DNA from: Epinephelus fuscoguttatus
Lineage: Eukaryota > Chordata > Actinopteri > Perciformes > Serranidae
Direction of reading: 5' to 3'
Assembly (NCBI RefSeq): GCF_011397635.1
Contig: NC_064766.1
Span: 42,253,110-42,317,109, forward strand
DNA: 64,000 nucleotides
Below are positions 1-20,145 of this stretch, in pieces. The notes below the pieces were generated by a model. It ran no database searches, had not been told where the DNA came from, and saw nothing but the letters and a program-made list of their open reading frames with translations. Position 1 is the stretch's first letter; the number at the start of each line of letters is the position of its first letter. The translations under genes were made by a program, and so were the position numbers.

Positions 1-28
1 AGAGATCAATGATTGATGACTTTATTCA

Positions 29-9534
<9,506 letters not shown>

Positions 9535-10708
9535 CTATACCTGCAGGATGGGAGACCAGAGGATTAGTGTGCTTTGTGACACTGAGTGAAAATATGACAC
9601 ACACTTCTCCTTGTTGACTGTCATCAGCCATCATTAATAATCAGATGACATCACTCATGACAGTAATCAGTGTCTTTCTGTTGTGTCTCAGGATAAAAAG
9701 CAGCTCCAGACTAACAGCATCCCATCGTCCTGACAACATAAGAACACATGTTCACATGTTTGGGACACCATCAGGACGCAGTAAACTATGGACACATCAG
9801 AGGACGCAGTAAACTATGGACACATCAGAGGACGCAGCTCGTTAACATTAGCTGTTAGCAGCTAGTTAACTTTAGCTGTTAGCAGCCGATTAATGTTAGC
9901 CGTTAGCAGCTTGTCAATTTGTTATAGATTATAAAAATACTTTTGAAGCAGATCTCTTGAAAGATGTTTTTATGTGAGAAGGTTTTATTAAAGGAAGTGT
10001 TTCCTCTACCATTAGTGGAGGCTTCAGAGTTTCTGAATCAGAGAAGAAAATGGCAGAATCACAAAATGACAGTGAGTCAATGAAACGCTACAGATGAGAT
10101 CGTACAGGGAGAATGTTTGTGGTCCATCTCATTTGGGATACACACACATTTCACACCAACAGGTGTTAGCAGTTAGCAGCTAACGCAAAGAAGAAGAACA
10201 GCAGCTGTTAGCTGTTAGCGGCTAACTCATAGAAGACCTGTTGTGTTACATGTCACTTGCCTCTTTTGAGTCTGTGATGTCATCATGCTGTCTGACATCA
10301 CTCACTGACGTCAGAGTTCTGTGTAAAAAGTCAAACTCTAGCGCCACCTGTGTACAAAGAGCTGCAGACTGGCCTGTTAGTGAAGAGCTCCACCTTTAAC
10401 TCCACCCTGTGTCTGGGCCGCATTTTCCTGACCGACAATTATAACCGTGCCAGTCTATGGAGCAGAGCCTGTGCTGCGTTCAGGGGTTGTCACTTAAATA
10501 ACAAATTCCAGCACTTGAATAGGCTGTAGCACAACACAGCAGCATGTCAAGTGCAAAGTCAAGCAAAACAAAGAGATAATTTTGTTCTATTTACGCACAA
10601 AACACTGCCTGTACTGTTGCATCCGTAGTTGTTATTAAGAATGAAGATTTTTGCATTGCCATGTCTCAGGTTTCTGTGGGTCTCATGTACCCATACAGAT
10701 CTCTGTTT

Positions 10709-11398
10709 AGCCTAGTTCACATTACACAATTTTCACCACGATTTTGATGTCGCAGAGGATCTTGAGAGCCACCTTGGGTCGGAGGTGAGCCAGCAGATAG
10801 TCTGCCACGACGAGTCCTCATGTGTGAACAAGCCTACGAGCAAGTTGCCCCCTCATCTGGGACTGGATATCTGACATGCTAGAAAACTGGAGAAGTGTGA
10901 CACGACTGACAAAGAGCATCAGCCAATGAGAGGCGGGATACGTCGTACGTATCTAAAGTGGAGTTACTTATTTGGGCTCGCTCTGTAAACGTCACCTTCT
11001 TCTACATATATCCATCTACTAAATTATTTAAACGCATGATAGTCACTTCTTTTGGGCTTGTTTCCATCCCAAGATCTGGCAACACTGACAAGCCAGCCGG
11101 CAAGCAACAACCACAATGGCGGCGTCCACAGGATCACGGAGAGCGTGTTGTGTTTGGACCCAGGCCCTGGAGGCTGATCTGATTCAACACTGGAATATCC
11201 ATGCCTTTACAATGTGTCGTCTCCCAGTTAAAAACGTAGTTTGGCTACATCACCACATTATCTGGGGCTCTGTCGGCGAGGGCTCAGTGGAGAAATCTTG
11301 TGGGGTGCACACACAGGTCGTAACGCAGTTGGCAAGACGATTACGATCATCTCCACGATGCAAAATCAGGGTGAAAGTCGTGTAATGTGAACTAGGCT
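10709..11398 (+). mobile_element. Non-autonomous PIF/Harbinger-like element with about 40-bp TIRs
   Basis: The left end begins AGCCTAGTTCACATTACAC and the right end is its inverse GTGTAATGTGAACTAGGCT. The similarity continues inward with mismatches for about 40 bp. The interior contains an ORF fragment from 11116 (MAASTGSRRACCVWTQALEA) whose WTQALEADLIQHWNIHA segment resembles the start of a MADF/Myb-like DNA-binding protein carried by Harbinger elements. No transposase is present. The target duplication is not clear. It is intronic in wdr33. Confidence 0.6.
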
Positions 11399-11729
11399 TT
11401 AGGAGAAGGTGATTAGAGCCTGTTTGGATGTCTCCCTGGAGGAGTGTCTGTATGAAAGATACTGTTTGACCTCACACTCTATCATTTATCTAACAATCTG
11501 TTCCACCCACATATATCACATATTACACATCCTGGATTTACATTATCATCACAGCACATTTTATGCATTGTCCTTTGATTCTTTTCTTTATAACATCAGA
11601 GACACTGAACACATCAGAGAGACAGCGGTTTGTCGGCCCGTAAGAAAAGTGTCTCTGGCTCTGAAAAGACTTTGGACCCTTGTTGTGGTTTTCCCTGGAC
11701 ATAAATCACAATCCATTATTAAAGTAATT

Positions 11730-11893
11730 ACCACGGAGCATCGCTGGCTCAGCGGATGGAGCGGACGCCCCGTGATCAGACGCAGCGGCCGTGGGTTCAA
11801 ACCCAGGCTGCTGTCCTGTGCTACATGTCGTTCCCTCTCTCCCCATAACGTTATGCTGTCCTGACATTAAAGGCAACAAAAGCCCAAAAATAA
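11730..11893 (+). mobile_element. tRNA-derived SINE, diverged copy
   Basis: A polymerase III A-box-like stretch (TGGCTCAGCGGATGGA) and B-box-like stretch (GGGTTCAAACCC) are spaced as in a tRNA head. They are followed by the tail features CTACATGTCGTTCCCTCTCT and ATTAAAGGCAACAAAAGCCC. The same layout recurs at 45.5 kb. It does not fold as a full tRNA, so it is a SINE and not a tRNA gene. Confidence 0.7.
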
Positions 11894-11989
11894 TACATGC
11901 TTACTGCATGGCTATTGAGACCACACCCCCTACTGGCACTGTGCATGCCTCCATCACATTGTGTTCTCTCGTTGTGAGTCACGGCGACA

Positions 11990-12955
11990 AGTGTGAGAAA
12001 CGAACCAAAAAACGAAATTTCTCCGAGACTGAGCTCGAGACCCTTTAACGGGAGGTGGAGGACTGAAGAAAGATTTTATTTGGTGGCCACAGCAGCGGGA
12101 TCACTAATAAAAGAAAGCAAAAAAAAGTGGCAACACATCAACGCTGCTGATGCTGTCAGCTGTGTCTGTGGGACTGCACGGACAGTGCCATCTTGTGCAA
12201 TTACGCACGAGGGTCACCACAGTATTTATATGTTTATGGCAATTAGTCTGATCAGACACCCAGCCTGAATTACAGTATGAACCAGTGGTATCCATGTCCC
12301 AAAATACAACGTGTAATTGGAAATACAATTCAAAGATGAAAGTGTAATAGGTGAACACGTTTCTTCATGCCAGTTTTGTCATGAACAGCACATGTCTAAG
12401 TAGCGCTGATGAAATGAGTGTAACGGTTGTGCTTAATGGCTGTATTTCGAGACATGATAAATGCACTGGAAATATTTAGCTAAATAAATAAATATATTCC
12501 ATGCAGTCGCGCCATCCTCTCCCCCTCCTGCGCTCACAGAGTGGACAATGAGATGGCAGTGCGGATTAAATACGTATTTAGAAAGAATTTCAATTCAGGA
12601 TTTGAGTTTGATTTACAGCGTTTTTATGAAACAATTATCACTCACTCCAAGCGCAAAATAAGGCTGCTGGATTTAATTTCAATAATAACGTGGATCTAAA
12701 GTGGATATAGTGTGACATTAAATTTGTGTGAGACATCAATAAAAATCTGACTCCACTTCTCCACCTCGCCGTCTGCGTCGTCTCTTCCCAGTGTCTCCAA
12801 AATGTGCGCACGCATGACTCAGAGTTTGCTTACAGGTGCGCACATTCTCCCGCCAAGTTTATTTTTATAAATCACAACCTTTGCGTGGTAAGTGGCGTAC
12901 GCCACTTTCAAGCCCCGTTTTGTGCGTAAGCAAGCTTTATAAATGAGGCCCCTGG
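11990..12955 (+). mobile_element. Decayed PIF/Harbinger element with Myb/SANT-like ORF remnant
   Basis: Reading from 12001 in one frame gives RTKKRNFSETELETL, a stop, REVED, a stop, then RKILFGGHSSGITNKRK. A frame change leads to KKWQHINAADAV. This is the MSANTD-type Myb/SANT-like domain that accompanies the Harbinger transposase, broken by two stops and one frameshift. The right part carries the motif TTTATAAATGAGGCCCC near 12937-12953, a common end sequence of such fish elements. No transposase is left. Confidence 0.6.
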
Positions 12956-13482
12956 ACTTCAGGTTAACATCACGCTTCAATTCAACATCACACACACTGT
13001 TTCTACGTGTCATTCATGTTCCTCACACTCAGTCTGAGCCTCTGACAGATGAACCACTGAAACACATCCTGCTGACGGATCTCTGAGACACTTTCCTGTT
13101 CGTCTGGATCAAAACATCACACACTCATTTTAATGATTAAACATTTGCTGCTGTTCTGCTTCTGAGATGTGAGAGCTGGGTGCTTTTCTTTGTCAGGTGA
13201 ACAGCTGTGGATTATTGGACAGCTGGTCAGATAAATCAACCTGAAGACGTCACGCAGCAGGACGTGTTTCACTGTTTTCTGACTGTTTATTAGTGAGACC
13301 ATGAACGGTGAAATGATGGTTAGTTGTAGCCCCTCAATGTGAACAACATGAAGCTAAACTGTCCATCATGTTTTACATCATTTTCAGTTACATTATTTTA
13401 TTTAATTCTTATTGTCGTAACAAACAGGCACGAGGACGACAATATTTTGACCCAGATGGACAGAAGAGTCAAAACAGCAATG

Positions 13483-14010
13483 CTGTGTCTCAAATCGTAC
13501 TTCTGTACTTACACTGAATATTGTGAGTGCATAAGTGCGTTCACACTGAGAAGTATGGAAAATGCAGTACACTATGAGTACCTGGATAGTGCACTCAAAA
13601 CAGTCGCCATCTTGGCTACGTAGCGGAAGGGGAGGGACCACTTGTCAAACTGGAAATGGCGGCTGAGGACTGTGTGACCGTGAACGTCGCTGCATTGTAC
13701 AAATACGTGTGTTATTTGCACTAAGCACCACTATACTGTTGTCAGGTATAAGCCAGCAGTGTGTTTGTTGGGTTCATTCAGCAGTCTGTAATGATTTGGT
13801 ACAGCGAACGATAACGTGAATGCTAATGCTAGTTTGCTAACTAGCTAATTTGCTGTCATCATTTCCGGTGAGTGCACAACGGCCATGTTGGTTTGAGACA
13901 ACACTACCCTGTCGAAATTCGTGCACTTGGCCAGTAAAGGCCCCAACATACTCGGGCATACTATAAGCAGAGCGGACTTCACGAGGAATGTCCGCATAGT
14001 GTAGATTTAC
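13483..14010. mobile_element. Probable MITE (TGTGTCTCAAAT... type)
   Basis: The sequence starting TGTGTCTCAAATCGTACTTC and ending near CCGCATAGTGTAG resembles a dispersed fish repeat I have met often. I could not confirm terminal inverted repeats by eye. No coding content is seen. Confidence 0.35.
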
Positions 14011-14314
14011 TGTAGCAACTCCTCCTCGTCCGTCCAGTCAAACATTCGTGCGGTTGCCATTCTGTTTATTTATACATCACTGCTCTGTAGAAGCAGGCCT
14101 GTCGCGATATGGAATAAGTCAGTTAATTGCACGGTAATTTAAAAGGGAGACGGTCACTTTTGCGGCCGTGATTAATGGCATATTCATGCGTGTTTGTTTT
14201 CCTCGTCTCTCTCCACCAAAGAGACTGGACGACAAGAGTGTTCACTGCCATGCATCGTCTGCAGCCAGGTGAGTTGGTTCATTAGCATAACGAGGGGAAA
14301 GCTCTTGACATTGT

Positions 14315-14334
14315 GGGGGGGGGGGGGGGGGGGG
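14315..14334 (+). repeat. Uninterrupted run of 20 G
   Basis: There are twenty consecutive G at 14315-14334, followed by TGGGTG. The run can form G-quadruplexes, is prone to length error, and lies inside the non-autonomous hAT element. Confidence 0.9.
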
Positions 14335-14421
14335 TGGGTGTATGGGCTACACCCACTTCACACTTCCTCTTCGTGAGGGGGCGAAGAGCCGGAGAAAAAA
14401 AATGTAGCGTAACAGAAAGAC

Positions 14422-14604
14422 ATGGAACTTGTTCCTAACCCAAACACCACGGCCCCTGTGTGGGAGTGTTTTGGATTTAAACCAAATGACAGAGGGCAGC
14501 CCAGTAATGTGGACGAGCCGGTGTGCCGGGTTTGTTCTAAAACCATCTCAACAAAAAGAGCGAATACGACCAACTTAACTGCACACCTGAGAGTGAGAGA
14601 CTGA
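14422..14604 (+). pseudogene. BED zinc-finger fragment of a hAT transposase
   Basis: The 60-aa ORF begins MELVPNPNTTAPVWECFGF and continues with CRVCSKTISTKRANTTNLT and AHLRV, then stops. The pattern aromatic-FGF, CxxC, and the TTNL-x-HLR region is a BED finger (the final His of the pair is missing: HLRVRD instead of HLRxHH). The rest of the transposase is absent. It is a relic inside the 14094-14907 element. Confidence 0.75.
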
Positions 14605-15128
14605 CAGACTGTTTTTTGTATTTATTTATTTAGATATTTTTACGTGTTATTTTGGATATTTAAATTTTCTTTTTTGCATTCCTAAATATTCTTGTTAAAT
14701 AAATGTTTATTTCTCTTTAAAAGGGTGTACATGCATCAATATGCCTTTATTATCATTATATAAGTTTACAAAATGGCCTGAAACAGCACAATTACAACAA
14801 TAATAAAAATGGTCTTAAAAGCACAATATTACGCAACATTATCGCTTATCATAATAATTTCTGACGTAATTAATCGCCCAGCAAAATTTGTTATCGTGAC
14901 AGGCCTATGTAGAAGAAGCGTAAGCGTCACACCACCAACTACTGGCCTGGCATGTAAACTGCAGCGTTGCTGGTCATTTTTGTGGATCTGTGTGCACGGT
15001 GATTGTCACCAAAACACTGATGTCTAAACACAGAACATTTTTAAAAACGAAAATGAGAAACGATTCTGTTTTCAGTGGATCATTTTTGTGTAGACATGGA
15101 CTGAGACAGAAACCAGGTGCTGCACTCT

Positions 15129-16083
15129 ACATGAGGAGCAGGAGAGAGGAGGAGAAAGAAGGAGAGAGCAGGAGAAAGGAGAAAGGAGAGAGCAGGAGAA
15201 AGAAGGAGAAAGAAGGAGAGAGCAGGAGAAAGGAGAAAGGAGAGAGCAGGAGAAAGAAGGAGAGAGGAAAAAAGAGAGAGAAGGACAGAGCAGGAGAGAG
15301 AAGGAGAGAGCAGGAGAGAGCAGGACAGAGAAGGAGAGAGCAGGAGAAAGAAGGAGAAAGAAGGAGAGAGCAGGAGAAAGAAGGAGAAAGAAGGAGAGAG
15401 CAGGAGAGAGCAGGAGAAAGAAGGAGAGAGCAGGAGAGAGCAGGACAGAGAAGGAGATAGCAGGAGAGAGCAGGAGAAAGAAGGAGAGAGCAGGAGAAAG
15501 GAGAGAGCAGGAGAAAGAAGGAGAAAGAAGGAGAGAGCAGGAGAAAGGAGAAAGCAGGAGAAAGAAGGAGAGAGCAGGAGAAAGAAGGAGAGAACAGGAG
15601 AAAGGAGAGAGCAGGAGAAAGAAGGAGAGAGGAGAAAAAAGAGAGAGAAGGAGAGAGCAGGAGAAAGAAGGACAGAGCAGGAGAAAGGAGGACAGAGCAG
15701 GAGAGAGCAGGAGAGAGCAGGACAGAGAAGGAGAGAGCAGGAGAAAGAAGAAGAGAGCAGGAGAGAGAAGGAGAGAGCAGGAGAAAGAAGGAGAGAGCAG
15801 GAGAAAGAAGAAGAGAGCAGGAGAGAGAAGGAGAGAGCATGAGAAAGGAGAGAGCATGAGAAAGAAGGAGAAAGAAGAAGAGAGCAGGAGAGAGAAGGAG
15901 AGAGCATGAGAAAGAAGGAGAGAGCAGGAGAGATAAGGAGAAAGAAGAAGAGAGCAGGAGAAAGAAGGAGAGAGCAGGAGAGAGCAGGAGAAAGAAGGAG
16001 AGAGCAGGGGAGAGCAGGAGAAAGAAGGAGAGAGGAGAAAAAAGAGAGCAGGAGAGAGAGCAGGAGAGAGAGCAGGAGAGAGG
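15129..16083. repeat. Polypurine (GGAGAGAGCAGGAGAAAGAA-type) tract, about 0.95 kb
   Basis: The plus strand is almost purely A and G with sparse C, built from GAGAGCAGG and GAGAAAGAAGG units. The minus strand therefore gives long Leu/Ser/Cys/Phe ORFs (15072-16097 and others, up to 341 codons). These are open because the repeat lacks stop triplets, not because they encode proteins. The tract can form triplex (H-DNA) structure. It is in wdr33 intron 1. Confidence 0.9.
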
Positions 16084-16099
16084 GGGCAGTGTGACATTA

Positions 16100-18110
16100 T
16101 CTCAAGTTATTTGGGTTGAACGACGCGACACATCACAGACCCTGTGTACCTGCATGATAGAGGACAGACTCAAATCAAACTAACACACACTTCATTAACA
16201 CAGTCCTGACGTCACTGACGAAACAAGACAACATGTCATAACACGGACTGACATGTGTGCTTTAACAGCCGGCCCCCACATATTAACTCAGATCAGTGTC
16301 AGACACAACTTATTACACATCATCCAGAATCAGCACCAAATCCAGCACACAGGATCACAGCCTGCTGGAGCTGTCAGACTGAACTCAAAACTTCAAGCTT
16401 CAGAATTAAACCTTGACTGCAGCACAAGCTGTGAGTATGATCGCTAAAATGTGGTTAGGGTATTGAAACTGTGACTCCTCATTAGATGTTTCAGACTCAA
16501 ACTATTTTGACAATATAAACCTGATTTGCACAAACAAATATCACAAATAAAAAAAAACACTGCATAAAATACAAATGTGCAATCACAGAATTGAGATTCA
16601 CAAATATCTATTTGAAAGTTATAAATGTAAGAAATGCTTTTCTTGTATTTTTAAATCAATTAAATGTGTTCAGTATTTTCTGAATTTCAGATCTGTATTA
16701 CATTTGTAAAAAAACAGTTTAGTGATATTTCTTATTTCTTGTTTATTTTTATAATATTTCTGTAGCTGCTGTTTTGTTGCCTTTTTTGAACCTTCATTGC
16801 ACTGAATCTGAGAGCTGCTACCTCAGTGTTGTACTCACACAATGACGACAAACAGATTCTGATTCTGAACCCTGATGTGTTTTTACAGGAAATAAATAGT
16901 TTCACATTCATTTTCTATGAATCCACTTTTTGATTAATGCACTAATGATTTCAGCTGGACTGCAAAAACTGTCTGTAACTGAACACGGGGTGCAGTGACA
17001 CACCAGTTTCAAGGTATACCGCGATATACAAGTTGACAGTTATCATAACGTGCACATTTGCTTATCTACCAATCAACTGCACAGAGCATCTCTCCTTTAT
17101 TTGACTTATTTTCTAAGAGGAGACTTTTTCAACAACCTTCCAATAACAAAATGTTTCAACTTTCAGTGTTTGTTCAACCATCAATAACCCTTCTGCTTTC
17201 ATTTCTTTAAGAAACATCCTGACTGAGATTCATTTAAATTCTGTAAAACATGAACCTGTGATATTTTCTGAGGCGGTGATCGCACCATCAAAGTCTCATA
17301 GGATTACAACCCTACTGAGCAGCACTGTTAAAAACTCTTCATGTGTTTTGTGTGTAAAACTCTGAATTAGTAAAGTCTGTAGAGCTGTCAGGTAAATGTA
17401 GTGGAGTAAAACGAAAGAGGGCCTTAGGTTAATGTTAATATCGTATAAAAGTACAGTAGTAGAGTAAATGTACTTCGTTACATTCATCACTGTAATTCAA
17501 CCTTTACTGGAAAGTAACGGCTGAAAACGGTTCTTTAACTGAAACAATAAAAAGCTGATTGTTTGTTACAGGGTGTAGCTACACTGCTCCATCAGCTTCC
17601 TCACACTCACACACACTTTAATCCTCAGTAACAGTCCGGAGCTCTGTGAATCAGAGACAACAGAAACTAAAGTGTATAACACGAGGTTTCTCTGCCTCTG
17701 CTCAGGTTAGCCACACAGCAGGCTAACACAGAGCTAACAGGCTGTGAGCTCCAGCAGTCGGAGTGATGAGAGAGTTAACGTTAAGTGTGTAAGTGACAGT
17801 CAGTCTGTGAGCTTGTTCCTCTGACTTGTATCTAAACTCTAACGTGCTCTGAAACACCGGGCTGCTGCTAACACCGTTAGCTTGTGTGGCTAACTTTGCT
17901 AACAGGCTAACCGTTAGCAGCTTTGTAAAACCCTGCTGCTCCTCACCGATATATTCTGACCGTAAGATGACTTAAATTCAGTATTATAGATCCATTAAAA
18001 CACCAGTTGTGCTGTGTTGGTTTTTCAGGGCTGTTCTGTTGTGTTTGGTGTCCGGAGTTAAATGGCGGCGGCCCGGTTAACGTTACAACAACAACGCGCT
18101 GCAGCTCAAA
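16100..18110. other. wdr33 intron 1, no gene seen
   Basis: This stretch is AT-rich with no coding exons recognised. A dispersed repeat probably lies at about 16997-17310 (CAGTGACACACCAGTTTCAA to ATTACAACCCTACTGAG), family not identified. The part after 17600 has several GCTAACA/GCTAGC clusters, as are common near fish promoters. Confidence 0.4.
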
Positions 18111-18121
18111 TAAAAACTCAC

Positions 18122-18290
18122 CGACAGTCTCCGCTGCAGAGTTAGCTATCTAGCTGTCATTAACGGGCTAGAATCCTCCGTAAAGATTTCCTCTGAAGAA
18201 ACATGAACGTCTCAAACTTTATTCAACTGAACTTTAAGAAGGTTTGTCACTTTAGCCACCAGCGGACTCCATCATGACGCTTCTTCTTCT
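18122..18290 (-). other. wdr33: Probable non-coding first exon and start region of wdr33
   Basis: The wdr33 ATG exon begins with an acceptor (AG at 9541-9543 read on the minus strand), so an upstream 5'UTR exon is needed. A strong minus-strand donor GTGAGT occurs at 18116-18121, at the edge of a GC-rich, CpG-containing stretch running up to about 18350. I therefore place exon 1 between 18122 and roughly 18290; the upstream limit is a guess. A second possible donor is near 17940-17947. Confidence 0.5.
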
Positions 18291-18304
18291 CGGCCTTCAG
18301 AAAA

Positions 18305-18316
18305 GCATGCTGGGAA
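18305..18316 (-). promoter_or_regulatory. ZNF143/THAP11-type core motif in wdr33 promoter
   Basis: The minus strand reads TTCCCAGCATGC, the core of the SBS element bound by ZNF143 and THAP11 at many vertebrate housekeeping promoters. It lies just upstream of the inferred wdr33 first exon, in a CpG-rich stretch. Only the motif is seen; binding is inferred. Confidence 0.45.
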
Positions 18317-18410
18317 ATTCTCACAACGGGCGGGAGAGCGCGCGCCGTCATCACGCAAAGGATTATGGGAAAAAGAGTTTTACTGTTTCATACTGTTCAT
18401 ACTGTATACC

Positions 18411-19084
18411 AAAGCGTATTGCTGCCACACCAGGAAAATATAATGTGTCAGTATTATGTTATAACGTGAAAAGTTCATTGTTCTAACAAGAAGTTTTTCA
18501 CATTATAACAATATATTTTCACATTATAACAATATATTTCCACATTATAACAATATATTTTCACATTATAACAATATATTTTCACATTTTAACAATATAT
18601 TTCCACGTTATAACAATATATTTCCACGTTATAACAATATATTTTCACATTTTAACAATATATTTCCACGTTATAACAATATATTTCCACGTTATAACAA
18701 TATATTTTCACATTATAACAATATATTTCCACGTTATAACAATATAACAATATATTTCCACGTTATAACATTATAACAATATATTTCCACGTTATAACAA
18801 TATATTTCCACATTATAACAATATATTTCCACATTATAACAATATATTTCCACGTTATAACAATATATTTTCACATTATAACAATATATTTCCACGTTAT
18901 AACAATATAACAATATATTTCCACATTATAACAATATATTTCCACGTTATAACAATATATTTCCACATTATAACAATATATTTCCACGTTATAACAATAT
19001 ATTTTCACATTATAACAATATATTTCCACATTATAACGTAATACTGACACATTATTTTTTCCTGATGTGGCAGAAATACGCTTT
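18411..19084. mobile_element. MITE with an internal about 21-bp AT-rich minisatellite
   Basis: The flanks form an inverted repeat of about 60 bp. The left reads AAAGCGTATTGCTGCCACAC then TAATGTGTCAGTATT; the right reads AATACTGACACATTA then GATGTGGCAGAAATACGCTTT. Between them lie about 25 tandem units built on TTATAACAATATATTTCCAC with variants. TIRs around a tandem core are the layout of minisatellite-carrying MITEs. The element occupies the intergenic space between the divergent wdr33 and mybl1 starts. Confidence 0.7.
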
Positions 19085-19086
19085 CA

Positions 19087-19087
<1 letters not shown>

Positions 19088-19168
<81 letters not shown>
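19088..19168. repeat. Compound (TA)n(TG)n microsatellite
   Basis: A run of alternating AT passes directly into a run of TG, ending at about 19168. It follows immediately after the minisatellite MITE. Confidence 0.9.
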
Positions 19169-19169
<1 letters not shown>

Positions 19170-19564
19170 ATTTATATATATATTTTTTCCCCTTGAGCCT
19201 CCCTGAATGACTGGAGGAAACTCACCATTTTAAGCTCAGATTTATTTATTTGTTCTGTCAGAAGTCTTCCTCTCATATGATGCGCACACGGACGGTCAGA
19301 AATTTGAAATTCCAACAATAATTTCTGTTTTTACAGCTTCGTGCTGTGATGACTACTGTAACGTTTGGTGATTTAAATAAATGATCAAATGGGTGTATTT
19401 TTTTTGTCAAAGTATTTCTGATTCTGATTTAAATAAATAAAGTGAAGTTGGTCAGATTTTGCCTTAAAAGGTGTCTGGTTTTTTATTTAGATAAATAAAT
19501 AAATGAAGTGAGTGAGTTCTGAAACCATACGTCATCACCGGGCCTGTCCAGTCAGAGCAGAGCA

Positions 19565-19629
19565 TTAGAGGACAGTGTCAGAGAGCACGAGCCGTGTCGA
19601 GCCGTTTCTCCTCCTCTCAGCCGTTACCG
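19565..19629 (+). other. mybl1: Probable non-coding first exon of mybl1
   Basis: A strong donor CCG|GTAAGT follows position 19629 at the end of a GC-rich stretch (GTGTCGAGCCGTTTCTCCTC). The first ATG-bearing exon, at about 20121, begins with an acceptor (CCTCCAG), so an upstream 5'UTR exon is required. The sequence just before the donor contains a Myb-type site, TAACGG on the minus strand. The transcription start is not determined. Confidence 0.55.
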
Positions 19630-20145
19630 GTAAGTTCAGTGATCTCCGGCGGTTTACACGCTGAACCGGAGGATAAGCAGCCGGTGATACAACGGGACAC
19701 TCAGAACAGACTCTCACCGGGATAAAGTCCCGTTTCGATCTTTGTTTGTCACTTTAACACGTTTTTAATCGTCTCCGTTTAGCGGCTAGCTGACCGGCTA
19801 ATGCTAACTAGCTTAGCTCAACCGTCAGTTGGAAGTTGAAGCGGTGCGTTCTTCACTTCTTAGTTAGTGACGTGATCAGAGACTCAGCTGCTGCTGTAGG
19901 GTCAGTTTCATATGGAGCTGACTGACTGGGAGCTAACGGCTAACACGTGTGCGGCTATTAATGTGCTGTCCTCACATCAGTGACACATTTATCATGATCA
20001 GTTATTAGTTACTGCTGATTATCTTCTGGATTAATGCAGATATTGATTATCCTGTGACAAGTGATAAAATGATGTTACCACAGTTAGAGTGTGTCTGACC
20101 GGCGCTGTGTTTCCTCCAGCAGCACTTCACTGTGTCACGGGTCAT

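Larger units (their letters stand above)
14094..14907 (+). mobile_element. Non-autonomous hAT element with perfect 8-bp target duplication
   Basis: The ends are CAGGCCTGTCGCGAT on the left and ATCGTGACAGGCCTA on the right (imperfect inverted repeats). They are flanked on both sides by TGTAGAAG (14086-14093 and 14908-14915), the 8-bp duplication diagnostic of hAT transposition. The element is 814 bp and keeps only the first, BED-finger part of a transposase, plus a run of 20 G. It is inserted in wdr33 intron 1. Confidence 0.85.

Noticed and set aside
15072..16097. Minus ORFs of 341, 275 and 237 codons rich in Leu, Ser, Phe and Cys
   Set aside because: They overlap in different frames on the polypurine tandem tract, where stop triplets cannot occur. 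No start context, domain or unique sequence is present.
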